A DNA stretch of 58,368 nucleotides. Origin: Roseburia sp. (GTDB taxonomy: Bacteria > Bacillota > Clostridia > Lachnospirales > Lachnospiraceae). Location: contig JAPFDX010000036.1 of the NCBI GenBank assembly GCA_026168605.1, positions 1 to 58,368 on the forward strand, given 5' to 3'. Position numbers and translations under genes: made by a program. This document shows, piece by piece, positions 34,199 to 42,474 of this stretch. The first letter of the stretch is position 1. Every line of letters starts with the position of its first letter. The notes under the pieces were generated by a model that was not told where the DNA came from, ran no database searches, and was given only the letters and a program-made list of their open reading frames with translations.

Positions 34199-36304
34199 AT
34201 GATCAAGTTTGGAAAAGGAGTTGTGAAGCTGCGGGTGCCGATACTGATTTTAAGTATCTTATTGCTGATCCCCGCGGGTTTCGGATATCTGAACACGAGA
34301 GTCAACTATGATATCTTAAGCTATCTTCCGGAAGACATCGAGACGATGGAGGGGCAGGAGATTCTGCTGGATGAGTTTGGAACCGGAGCGTTCTCCTTCT
34401 GCGTGGTGGAGGGAATGGAGGCAAAGGACATCACGGCGATGCGGGAGGACATTGCGCAGGTTGCACACGTCAAGGACGTTGTCTGGTATGACTCGCTGGC
34501 GGACATCAGTATTCCGATGGAAATGCTGCCGGATGATCTGTATGAGTTTTTCAATAACAGGGAGACGGATAGTACGCTTCTGATGGTTCTCTACGACACG
34601 TCGATGTCGGCGGACGAGACGATGGACGCTATAGAGGAGATCCGCGCAACCGTCAAGGGCGACTGTTACCTAAGCGGTATGTCGGCGGTTGTCACGGACA
34701 CGAAGAACCTTTCCAACAAGGAGACGCCGGTCTATGTGCTGATCGCGGTGATTCTGGCGATCGTGGTCTTGTCGCTCACGATGGATTCGGCGGTCGCACC
34801 GCTTTTCTTTTTGCTGAGCATCGGAATGGCGATTGTCTATAATCTTGGAACAAACGTGCTGCAGGGAGAGATCTCCTATGTGACGCAGGCGCTGGCAGCA
34901 GTACTTCAGCTCGGCGTTACGATGGACTACTCCATTTTCCTCTGGCACAGCTACGAGGAACAGCAGGTGCGGTTCAATGGGGACAAAAAGAGGGCGATGG
35001 CGCACGCCATCTCGAATACCATCACCTCGGTTGTCGGAAGTTCCATTACAACGGTGGCAGGATTTATCGCACTCTGCTTTATGAGCTTTACCCTGGGTAT
35101 GGATCTTGGAATCGTGATGGCAAAGGGCGTTGTTTTCGGCGTTATCTGCTGTGTGACCGTGCTTCCTTCCATGCTTCTGGTATTTGACCGGATCATTGAA
35201 AAGACAAAGCACCGTCCGGTCATGCCGGATCTCGGGAATATTTCCGGCTGGGTGGTACGGCATCATAAAGCGTTTCTGGTGGTGTTTCTGCTGATCTTAG
35301 GACCGGCGGTTTACGGTTACACGCACACAGATGTGTACTATGACCTTGCAGGTACGCTGCCAAAGAGTCTGGAGAGTATCACGGCGAATGAGAAGCTGGA
35401 AGAAAATTTCCAGATGGGAGCGACCCATATGATCCTGGCGGACAGCAGCCTTCCGGCGAAGAGGGCAAAGGCGATGCTGGATGAGATCGAAAAGGTGGAC
35501 GGCGTGAAAATGGCGCTTGGGTTTGATTCTCTGGTAGGACCGGGCGTGCCGAAGGCGATCATCCCGGATGATGTGAAGGAAATGCTGATCAGCGGGGATT
35601 ACCAGTTGATGCTGGTCGGCTCAGAATATGCGGTGGCTTCGGATGAGGTCAATGCACAGTGTGAACAGATCAATTCGATCATCAAAAAATATGACGGTTC
35701 GGCGATGCTGATCGGCGAGGCGCCGTGTACGAAAGATCTGATCGAGATTACGGACGAGGATTTTAAGCGTGTCAGCGCGGTGTCGATCGGGGCGATTTTC
35801 CTGATCATCGCCATTGTGTTTAAATCTGTTTCACTCCCGGTCATTCTGGTGTCCGTCATCGAGTTTGCGATTTTTATCAATATGGGAATCCCGGCATACA
35901 CCGGGACAACGCTGCCGTTTATCGCATCCATTGTCATCGGAACGATACAGCTTGGCGCGACCGTTGACTACGCGATCCTGATGACAAATAAATACAAAAA
36001 GGAGCGCTGTCACGGTGCGGCGAAGGAGGATGCCATCGTGACCGCACTGCACAGTTCCATGCAGTCGGTGATCGTCAGCGCCCTGAGCTTCTTTGCGGCA
36101 ACGTTTGGCGTGGGGCTCTACTCCAATATTGATATGATCAGTGCGCTGTGCTCCCTGATGGCGCGCGGTGCGATTGTCAGTATGATCGTGGTTATTTTTA
36201 TCCTGCCGTCCGCGTTTATGATCTTTGATAGGCTGATCTGTGCGACGAGCATCGGTTTCCGCCGGAAAGCGGCGCCGGTCGGAGATAAGACGGCAGTACA
36301 GTAG
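34199..36304 (+). CDS. MMPL/RND family membrane transporter
   Basis: About 701 residues from the ATG at 34199; an ATG at 34193 is only one base from the GAGG site. Two similar halves each start with a single helix and a soluble loop (DYDILSYLP-type NYDILSYLPEDI; YYDLAGTLPKS), followed by five helices of the sterol-sensing/RND type. Conserved features are GVTMDYSIFLWHSYEE and GATVDYAILMTNKYKKER, with the Asp-Tyr pair that carries protons in MMPL proteins. It probably exports lipids or hydrophobic compounds across the cytoplasmic membrane. It is followed by a YhgE/Pip-like gene 37 bases on. Confidence 0.9.
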   Translation: MIKFGKGVVKLRVPILILSILLLIPAGFGYLNTRVNYDILSYLPEDIETMEGQEILLDEFGTGAFSFCVVEGMEAKDITAMREDIAQVAHVKDVVWYDSLADISIPMEMLPDDLYEFFNNRETDSTLLMVLYDTSMSADETMDAIEEIRATVKGDCYLSGMSAVVTDTKNLSNKETPVYVLIAVILAIVVLSLTMDSAVAPLFFLLSIGMAIVYNLGTNVLQGEISYVTQALAAVLQLGVTMDYSIFLWHSYEEQQVRFNGDKKRAMAHAISNTITSVVGSSITTVAGFIALCFMSFTLGMDLGIVMAKGVVFGVICCVTVLPSMLLVFDRIIEKTKHRPVMPDLGNISGWVVRHHKAFLVVFLLILGPAVYGYTHTDVYYDLAGTLPKSLESITANEKLEENFQMGATHMILADSSLPAKRAKAMLDEIEKVDGVKMALGFDSLVGPGVPKAIIPDDVKEMLISGDYQLMLVGSEYAVASDEVNAQCEQINSIIKKYDGSAMLIGEAPCTKDLIEITDEDFKRVSAVSIGAIFLIIAIVFKSVSLPVILVSVIEFAIFINMGIPAYTGTTLPFIASIVIGTIQLGATVDYAILMTNKYKKERCHGAAKEDAIVTALHSSMQSVIVSALSFFAATFGVGLYSNIDMISALCSLMARGAIVSMIVVIFILPSAFMIFDRLICATSIGFRRKAAPVGDKTAVQ

Positions 36305-36341
36305 GTGGATGGGTTGAGAAGAAAGGAATGGAGGTTTTATC

Positions 36342-38420
36342 ATGAAATTCACAAAATTAAAAGAAGCATTTAAAAATAAATATGCGATCCGGATCATTGC
36401 AGGCGTTCTTGTAGTCACGCTCGTGGGCACCGGGGTATCGGTCTCAAGCGTCAGCGCAGCAAAGGCGGGAGGTGCAAAGCAGGAGACAAAGACAGAGCAG
36501 ACGGCGGATACAGAGCAGGAGGAAGATGCAGAGGATACGCTGGATGAGCTGATCAACAGCCGTGTGACAGTGCAGGAAAAGGAGATCGGAAAAGAGGAGA
36601 CGGTCTATGTGATCGCCGACAGCGTGGGTACGGCGCAGGATATCATCGTTTCCGACCATCTGGTGAACAAGGACGGTAAGGATACGATCGAGGACGTCTC
36701 ATCCCTGAAGGATATTGAAAATGTAAAGGGAGACGAGAGCTTTGTGCAGACCGGAGAGAAGCTGGTATGGCAGGCAGACGGAAACGATATCTATTATCAG
36801 GGCACATCGGAGAAAAAGACGCCTATGAGCCAGAAGATCACCTACTATCTGGACGGTAAGGAGATCGCGCCGGAAAAGCTTGCGGGAAAGTCGGGAAAGG
36901 TGACGATCCGGTTTGACTATACCAATCAGGAAAAATCAGGTGACGTCTATGTGCCGTTTGTGGCGATCAGCGGCATGGTGCTGGACGACAGCTTCCGGAA
37001 TGTGGAGGTGACAAACGGCAAAGTGATCTCGGACGGAAACCGCGAGATGGTTGTCGGCTATGCGCTCCCGGGATTAAAGGACAGCCTGAAAGTTTCCGAG
37101 AAGGATTTTGACGGGGATGTGACGCTTCCAGAATATGTGGAGGTGACTGCGGATGTGACGGATTTTTCACTGGATATGACGATGACGGTCGTGATGAATG
37201 CGACGAACTTTATCAGTGCAGAGGGTGCGGACAGCTTATCTCTGGAGGATGAACTTGGCACGCTGACCGATGCGACCAGTCAGCTTGAGGAGGGTTCTGC
37301 GGCGCTTGCGAACGGTGTGGATACATTAAAGAGCAGGCTCGGTGATTTTCAGACCGGCATGAATGCGCTCGCAGACGGAGTCAATTCGCTCCAGAGCGGC
37401 GCGGGCACGCTTGCGGACGGTGCTGGCACATTAAACAGTAGCGCGCAGGCGATCAACAACGGCATCGCGGCTTTGGATACGACACTGCGCACCGCCCTCA
37501 CAGACCAAGAGAAGGCATCTTACAGTGCCCAGGCGGGTGCGATGGTGGATGCAAATTTTGCTCCGGGCACAGATACCTACAATATGATCTACAATTCTGC
37601 AAAACAGAACTTTACGGATGCGATGAGCGGCAGCACGGACATGATCGCACAGTCGCTGGCAACGGATGCCTCCGGTAATCCGACTGCGCTGTATCAGGCA
37701 CTGTTTTCCGTGGTATCGGAGCAGGCATTTGTACCGTATGCACAGTCGCAGGGGCTGGATGTGACACAGATGACGGTGGCGGAATATCAGGCGGCGCTGG
37801 CACAGTTTCGCGGTTCGCAGCAGGCGGCAATCCATGAGCAGGTGATGGGAAGCCTCCAGACGATTGCAGGCGGCGTGACGGGAGGTATTGCGGCTGCGGG
37901 TGCAGACTCGACGGCAGCAGGAGTTGTGAGCGCCTGTCAGAGCGCTGCACAGCAGGCGGCAGCCAGTGCGCTTGTCACCGGAATTGAGACGACGAAGAAT
38001 ACGATCGCGGATTCCATCGAGGCAAAGCAGGAGAACGGTTACAGTCTTGTGACGGGCGCGGCGGCAATGAGCGCAGGCACGCAGGAGCTGGTGCAGAAAG
38101 TGCCGGAGCTGGTAAACGGCGTCAATGCGTTGAAGGACGGCGCAGGACAACTGCAAAACGGAACGGGTGCGATCGTTGAGGGCGTCGGTACGCTCGGCGA
38201 CGGCGCGCATGAACTGGCGGACGGCATCGTGACCTTCAATGAGGAGGGAATCTCTAAAATCGTCAATGCGTACAACGGCGATATTGAGCCGCTGATGGAT
38301 CGGATCCAGAAAGTACTCGACGCAGGAGAGGAATATCAGAGTTACAGTGGCGTGGCGGACGGCGTGAACGGCAGCGTGAAGTTTATCTACAAGACGGACG
38401 CGGTAAAAGCAGAGGAATAA
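36342..38420 (+). CDS. YhgE/Pip-like secreted protein with LxxG heptad repeats
   Basis: 692 residues. A long signal-anchor (about 15-40, AIRIIAGVLVVTLVGTGVSV) is followed by a beta-rich domain (60-290). Two tracts of seven-residue L-x-x-G repeats lie at about 300-365 (such as ALANGVDTLKSR and ALADGVNSLQSGAG) and 585-640 (NALKDGAGQLQNGTG, TLGDGAHELADG). They flank an Ala/Gln-rich helical region. YhgE/Pip proteins carry such repeats, but this one lacks the C-terminal membrane bundle. It pairs with the MMPL transporter as in many Firmicutes, perhaps as its periplasm-side partner. Confidence 0.8.
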   Translation: MKFTKLKEAFKNKYAIRIIAGVLVVTLVGTGVSVSSVSAAKAGGAKQETKTEQTADTEQEEDAEDTLDELINSRVTVQEKEIGKEETVYVIADSVGTAQDIIVSDHLVNKDGKDTIEDVSSLKDIENVKGDESFVQTGEKLVWQADGNDIYYQGTSEKKTPMSQKITYYLDGKEIAPEKLAGKSGKVTIRFDYTNQEKSGDVYVPFVAISGMVLDDSFRNVEVTNGKVISDGNREMVVGYALPGLKDSLKVSEKDFDGDVTLPEYVEVTADVTDFSLDMTMTVVMNATNFISAEGADSLSLEDELGTLTDATSQLEEGSAALANGVDTLKSRLGDFQTGMNALADGVNSLQSGAGTLADGAGTLNSSAQAINNGIAALDTTLRTALTDQEKASYSAQAGAMVDANFAPGTDTYNMIYNSAKQNFTDAMSGSTDMIAQSLATDASGNPTALYQALFSVVSEQAFVPYAQSQGLDVTQMTVAEYQAALAQFRGSQQAAIHEQVMGSLQTIAGGVTGGIAAAGADSTAAGVVSACQSAAQQAAASALVTGIETTKNTIADSIEAKQENGYSLVTGAAAMSAGTQELVQKVPELVNGVNALKDGAGQLQNGTGAIVEGVGTLGDGAHELADGIVTFNEEGISKIVNAYNGDIEPLMDRIQKVLDAGEEYQSYSGVADGVNGSVKFIYKTDAVKAEE

Positions 38421-38506
38421 TGGAGTTTCCCGGAAATTTATATTTCCTGTGGAAATTCTGCGGGAAGAGAGTATAATGGAGAGGAAGCACACGGAGGAGA
38501 CGGCGG

Positions 38507-39091
38507 ATGAACTGGATGGAGAACCTGCTGATCGTGGCGGGTATTTCACTCGATATTTTTGCGGCGGTGGAATGTCAGGGTTCGCTGGTCGCAAGGGTAG
38601 ATAAAAAGCAGTTGACAGTCATCTGCGTGCTGGTGACGGTGTGGCAGTTGGCGGCGTTAGCTGTGGGAAGTGGTCTTGCAACCCTTCTTTACCGCGATCA
38701 GCCGACACGCGGGGAAGAACGGATCGGACTTGCTCTGGCGGCAGTGATCTTTTTTGCGCTGGGCGTCCGGCTGATCGTGAAGGCGGTGCGCAACGAGCGC
38801 ATCAATGAGCACCGGGAGGAATCGCTTGGGATCCGACGCTTTCTTGGGATAGCGGCGGGAACCGGCGTCTATACGCTGCTCGCAGGAATCGCCTTCGGTT
38901 TTCTTCGGACGAACCTGCCGCTGATGCTGGCGACGACTGTCTGTGTGAGTGTGGCGGTCGTGGTAACCGGGATGTATGTGGGATACCACTTTGGATTTGA
39001 GCACAAGACGAAGGCATACATTGGCGGCGCCATCCTTTTGTGGATTGCGGGAATCGATGTGGTCATGCGCCATATGATGTGCTGTTTTTAG
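38507..39091 (+). CDS. MntP-like membrane protein
   Basis: 194 residues, six helices in two repeats of three. The first repeat has GISLDIFAAVECQG, matching the S-M/L-D-A-F-A motif of MntP manganese exporters. In the second repeat the matching place reads GTGVYTLLAGIAFGFL, where MntP has an Asp in its S-I-D-A motif; the acidic residue is missing. GYHFGFEHKTKAYIGGAILLWIAGI near the end (two blocks) agrees with the family. It may be a divergent relative with altered ion preference. GGAGGAG stands 7 bases before the ATG. No manganese riboswitch is found in the 86-base gap upstream. Confidence 0.7.
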   Translation: MNWMENLLIVAGISLDIFAAVECQGSLVARVDKKQLTVICVLVTVWQLAALAVGSGLATLLYRDQPTRGEERIGLALAAVIFFALGVRLIVKAVRNERINEHREESLGIRRFLGIAAGTGVYTLLAGIAFGFLRTNLPLMLATTVCVSVAVVVTGMYVGYHFGFEHKTKAYIGGAILLWIAGIDVVMRHMMCCF

Positions 39092-39167
39092 AAATGAGAG
39101 CTGGCAGGACTGCCTGTGTGATAAGAGGTTATTGCGCGGCGGTCCTGCTTTCTGTACGGAGAGAACG

Positions 39168-40889
39168 ATGAAAATATTACTGACGGCGGTCAATGCCAAA
39201 TATATACACTCCAATCTTGCGGTTTACAGTCTCGGCGCCTATGCGCAGGCGTACCGGACCACGGACGCACAGATTGTGATCCGCGAATATACGATCAATC
39301 AGGCGGTGGCGGACATCCTCGCGGATATCTACCGGGAGAAACCGGACGTGCTCTGCTTTTCCTGCTACATCTGGAATATCAGCTATGTGGAGGAGCTGGC
39401 GGAGGAGTTTCATAAGCTCTGCCCGGGCGTGCCGGTGTGGGTGGGAGGTCCGGAGGTGTCCTACGGGACGGAGAGATTCCTGCGGGAGCATCCGGCTGTT
39501 TTCGGCGCGATGATCGGGGAGGGCGAGCAGACCTTTTTGGAGCTCTGCGAGCATTATGCAAAAAGCTCCCCGGAAGAAAATCTGCGGCGGATCGCGGGTA
39601 TCGCATACCGCGGCGGCGATGGGTTCTGTTTTACCGTGCAAAGGGATGTGATCGACATGAGCCGGATTCCCTTTTGTTACAAGGATATGACGGAATTTGA
39701 AAACCGCATCGTCTACTATGAATCGAGCCGCGGATGCCCATTCCGGTGCAGTTACTGTCTGTCGTCCGTGGACAAGAGGCTGCGGTTTCGAAGTCCGGCC
39801 CTGGTGAAAGAGGAGCTTGCGTTTTTTCTGGAAAACAAAGTGCCGCAGGTGAAGTTTGTCGACCGCACGTTCAACTGTAAGCATGAGCACGCGATGGAGA
39901 TCTGGCGGTTTATCCATGAACACGATAATGGTGTCACGAATTTCCATTTTGAGGTGTCGGCGGATCTACTGACGGAGGAGGAGCTGGAACTGCTTGGGAC
40001 GATGCGCCCCGGGCTGGTGCAGCTTGAGATCGGCGTGCAGTCCACAAACGATGCGACCATTCAGGAGATCCACCGGACGATGGACCTAAAGCGGCTGCGG
40101 GAGGTTGTTGCCCGTATCGCTGCGGGCAGAAATATCCACCAGCACCTTGATCTGATCGCGGGGCTGCCATATGAGGGTTATGAGACATTTGCGAAGTCCT
40201 TTGACGAGGTTTACGCGTGGAAGCCGGATCAGCTCCAGCTTGGGTTTCTCAAGGTGTTAAAGGGCTCTTATCTGCATGGGAACGCGGCGGAGTATGGGAT
40301 GAAATATCGCACAAAGCCGCCGTACGAGGTGATGGAGACGAGGTGGCTGTCCTTTGACGAGGTGCTCCTGATCCGTCAGGTGGAGGAGATGCTGGAGGTT
40401 TACTACAACAGCGGGCAGTACGGGCTGACGATCAGACTTTTGGAAACGCAGTTTGCGGGAGCGTTTGAAATGTACCGGAGGCTTGGGGCATTCTATGAGA
40501 GGAAGGGCTATTTTGCCATGAGCCATTCACGTCTGCGGCGCGCGGAGATCCTTCTGGAATTTGCCGGGGAGGAAGCGGGTGCAGCAGTGCCGGTATTAGA
40601 GGAAAGTCTGGTTTTTGATCTGTATCACAGAGAAAATATGAAAAGCCGCCCGGCGTGGGCGGCGGATCTGTCGGAATGGAAGACGCTGACGCGGCAGCAC
40701 TGTAAAAACGGAAAGCAGTCCCATGTGGAGCGGTTTTTCTACTGCTTCCCGGAAAAAGAGCAGCGGCTGGCTGGCGCGCTTCCCGCCCGGCGGGAGCAGG
40801 CGGTCTATGTGCGGTTTGACTATACACGGCGCGACCCGCTGGATCATCAGGCGTACTGGGAGTATGTGACAGAGCAGAAGCAGGAATAA
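39168..40889 (+). CDS. B12-binding-type radical SAM protein with DUF4080 C-terminus
   Basis: 573 residues from the ATG at 39168. An N-terminal cobalamin-binding-like domain (1-150; MKILLTAVNAKYIHSNLAVY, VWVGGPEVSYG) comes before a radical SAM domain whose cluster motif is CPFRCSYC (about 198-205). KFVDRTFNCK and HLDLIAGLPYEGY are typical of the MiaB/oxidative-cyclase-like branch. The last 200 residues match DUF4080. The usual His for cobalamin's lower ligand is not obvious, as in many members. The reaction is unknown. Confidence 0.85.
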   Translation: MKILLTAVNAKYIHSNLAVYSLGAYAQAYRTTDAQIVIREYTINQAVADILADIYREKPDVLCFSCYIWNISYVEELAEEFHKLCPGVPVWVGGPEVSYGTERFLREHPAVFGAMIGEGEQTFLELCEHYAKSSPEENLRRIAGIAYRGGDGFCFTVQRDVIDMSRIPFCYKDMTEFENRIVYYESSRGCPFRCSYCLSSVDKRLRFRSPALVKEELAFFLENKVPQVKFVDRTFNCKHEHAMEIWRFIHEHDNGVTNFHFEVSADLLTEEELELLGTMRPGLVQLEIGVQSTNDATIQEIHRTMDLKRLREVVARIAAGRNIHQHLDLIAGLPYEGYETFAKSFDEVYAWKPDQLQLGFLKVLKGSYLHGNAAEYGMKYRTKPPYEVMETRWLSFDEVLLIRQVEEMLEVYYNSGQYGLTIRLLETQFAGAFEMYRRLGAFYERKGYFAMSHSRLRRAEILLEFAGEEAGAAVPVLEESLVFDLYHRENMKSRPAWAADLSEWKTLTRQHCKNGKQSHVERFFYCFPEKEQRLAGALPARREQAVYVRFDYTRRDPLDHQAYWEYVTEQKQE

Positions 40890-40910
40890 TCGAAGGGACG
40901 GGACAATAGA

Positions 40911-41642
40911 TTGTTAGAGGACTATACGGTAATTGATCTGGAGATGACCGGACTGAATGTAAAGACCGACGCCATCATAGAGACGGGAGCGGTGCGCGTG
41001 CGCGGCGGGGAGATCGCAGATACTTACAGCGCCCTGATTTTTACCGGGAGAAAGCTGCCGGAGCGGATCACGGAGCTGACGGGGATCACCCCGGAGATGG
41101 TGCGCGCCGGACGGGAGCCGGAGGCGGCGATGGCGGAATTTTTTGCGTTTGTGGGGGAGGATATCCTCGTCGGGCAGAATATTATTTTTGATTACAGCTT
41201 CTTAAAACAGTGGGCGGTGAACCATTCGTTTGACTTTGAGCGGAGGGCGGTTGATACGCTAAAGCTCGCGCGCAGATTTCTGCCGCAGGAGCAGAAAAAA
41301 GATCTGGCGCATCTGTGTGAATATTTCGGTGTGGAGAGGGAGCGCGCCCACCGGGCGCTCGACGATGCGGTGGAGACATTTCGCGTGCTGGAGAGGCTGA
41401 AAGCGGATTTTGGGGAAGCCGATCCGGAAGCGTTTGCGCCGTATCCGCTCTGCTACCGGGCAAAAAAACAGACGCCCGCAACGGGGCGTCAGATCGAGTA
41501 TTTAAAGAGATATGCCGCGCATTTTGGAATTGAGGTTCCCGAACTGGAAACGGAAATGACACGGAGCGAGGCGTCGCGCCTGACCGACCGCCTTATGGCG
41601 CAGCATGGCAGGCTTCCAAAGCAGTTTCCAGATGCGAAATGA
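40911..41642 (+). CDS. DnaQ-like 3'-5' exonuclease
   Basis: 243 residues, TTG start with only a distant GAAGGGA; no better start is seen because the first motif begins at residue 5. DEDDh motifs: VIDLEMTGL with Asp9 and Glu11, GQNIIFDYSFL with the second Asp, and HRALDDAVET with His and Asp of Exo III. This is the layout of the epsilon-type proofreading and PolC-like exonuclease domain standing alone. The C-terminal 60 residues (TPATGRQIEYLKRYAAHFG) resemble a small helical SAP-like add-on. The 3' end overlaps the convergent gene by 50 bases. Confidence 0.85.
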   Translation: MLEDYTVIDLEMTGLNVKTDAIIETGAVRVRGGEIADTYSALIFTGRKLPERITELTGITPEMVRAGREPEAAMAEFFAFVGEDILVGQNIIFDYSFLKQWAVNHSFDFERRAVDTLKLARRFLPQEQKKDLAHLCEYFGVERERAHRALDDAVETFRVLERLKADFGEADPEAFAPYPLCYRAKKQTPATGRQIEYLKRYAAHFGIEVPELETEMTRSEASRLTDRLMAQHGRLPKQFPDAK

Positions 41643-42210
41643 TCGACTGTCTCATCGGCGTGTCAAGGGTTTTTGCTTTGGCGAGCAGCTCTCCAAGCGC
41701 GGCAGCGTCGCCCTGCTCCTGATAAAGACCGGCGAGCAGCTCATAATTTTTGCTGTGGTCAGAGCCGCAGTCGATGCCAAATGAGAGAACGGTCCTGGCG
41801 CCGTCGCGGTAACCGAGGGAGAGAAGGGTCTCTGCGTAGGTGACCAGAACACGGCACAAAGTGATAAAATTGTCGTGGCACTCGCCGAGCGCATCCAGAT
41901 TGGCAGGACCATATTTCATTTTTAAATCTGTGTTGGTCTGGTTTCCCAGATTCAGGATCTTTGCGGAGGAGAGGCGCGTCAGTTCGGTCTCGCACTCTTT
42001 TAATTTTTCATTCCCGCATATATTTATTGGAAATTTCTCTAAAGGTATGCTAATATAGGGAAGTCCACTGATATCTTTGCGGCGGACATGGTTTGCCTCG
42101 TTTTCGCGGTCCCAGAAGGCCTGTTCAATGTCCTCCTGCTCGCGCAGACCCTTTTTCCGGTAGTAGGCAAGCAGAAAAATAAAAAAGATAAACAATCCTA
42201 AAAATATCAT
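41593..42210 (-). CDS. Membrane-anchored protein with TPR-like region, unknown function
   Basis: 205 residues from the ATG at 42210, nine bases after GAAAGGA; an upstream TTG is less likely. The first 18 residues (MIFLGLFIFFIFLLAYY) form one membrane anchor. The rest is soluble and helical, and its second half (YAETLLSLGYRDGARTVLSFG, KNYELLAGLYQEQGDAAALGEL) looks like two TPR units. I do not recognise the family. It is divergent from the 34-residue peptide gene, with 47 bases between, and convergent with the exonuclease gene. Confidence 0.72.
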   Translation of the reverse strand: MIFLGLFIFFIFLLAYYRKKGLREQEDIEQAFWDRENEANHVRRKDISGLPYISIPLEKFPINICGNEKLKECETELTRLSSAKILNLGNQTNTDLKMKYGPANLDALGECHDNFITLCRVLVTYAETLLSLGYRDGARTVLSFGIDCGSDHSKNYELLAGLYQEQGDAAALGELLAKAKTLDTPMRQSIISHLETALEACHAAP

Positions 42211-42257
42211 AAGTAAAATCCTTTCTTGTGATAACAATAACAGACGAGGTGAAAATC

Positions 42258-42362
42258 ATGTATAATTTCGGCAAAAAAAAGAACCGTAAAATGCTGGCGG
42301 CAGTTGTCATTGTGATCGTTGGGACGATGCTGCTGACAACCATACTGGCAGCGTTCATGTAA
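42258..42362 (+). CDS. 34-residue single-helix membrane peptide
   Basis: ATG-initiated frame of 34 codons with GAGGTG 8 bases before. The peptide starts with a basic stretch (MYNFGKKKNRKM) followed by a hydrophobic helix (LAAVVIVIVGTMLLTTILAA), the build of small clostridial membrane peptides. It is divergent from the membrane-anchored gene at 41593. Function unknown. Confidence 0.55.
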   Translation: MYNFGKKKNRKMLAAVVIVIVGTMLLTTILAAFM

Positions 42363-42412
42363 AATATACTAAAAATAAAAGGGCTAGTCAAATATATTCG
42401 TGGTTATGCACC

Positions 42413-42442
42413 TTGAAAAAAGAGAATGGGTATGGTTAAAAT
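42413..42442 (+). promoter_or_regulatory. Putative promoter of the VanW-family gene
   Basis: TTGAAA (42413-42418), an 18-base spacer and TAAAAT (42437-42442), 32 bases before the start codon. Confidence 0.5.
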
Positions 42443-42474
42443 AAAGCGATAGCAACACTGAGAGAGGGAAAAGA

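Noticed and set aside
38421-38506. Manganese (yybP-ykoY) riboswitch before the MntP-like gene
   Set aside because: The gap is only 86 bases and has no matching conserved internal loop; a short inverted repeat around TTTCC/GGAAA is all that is seen.
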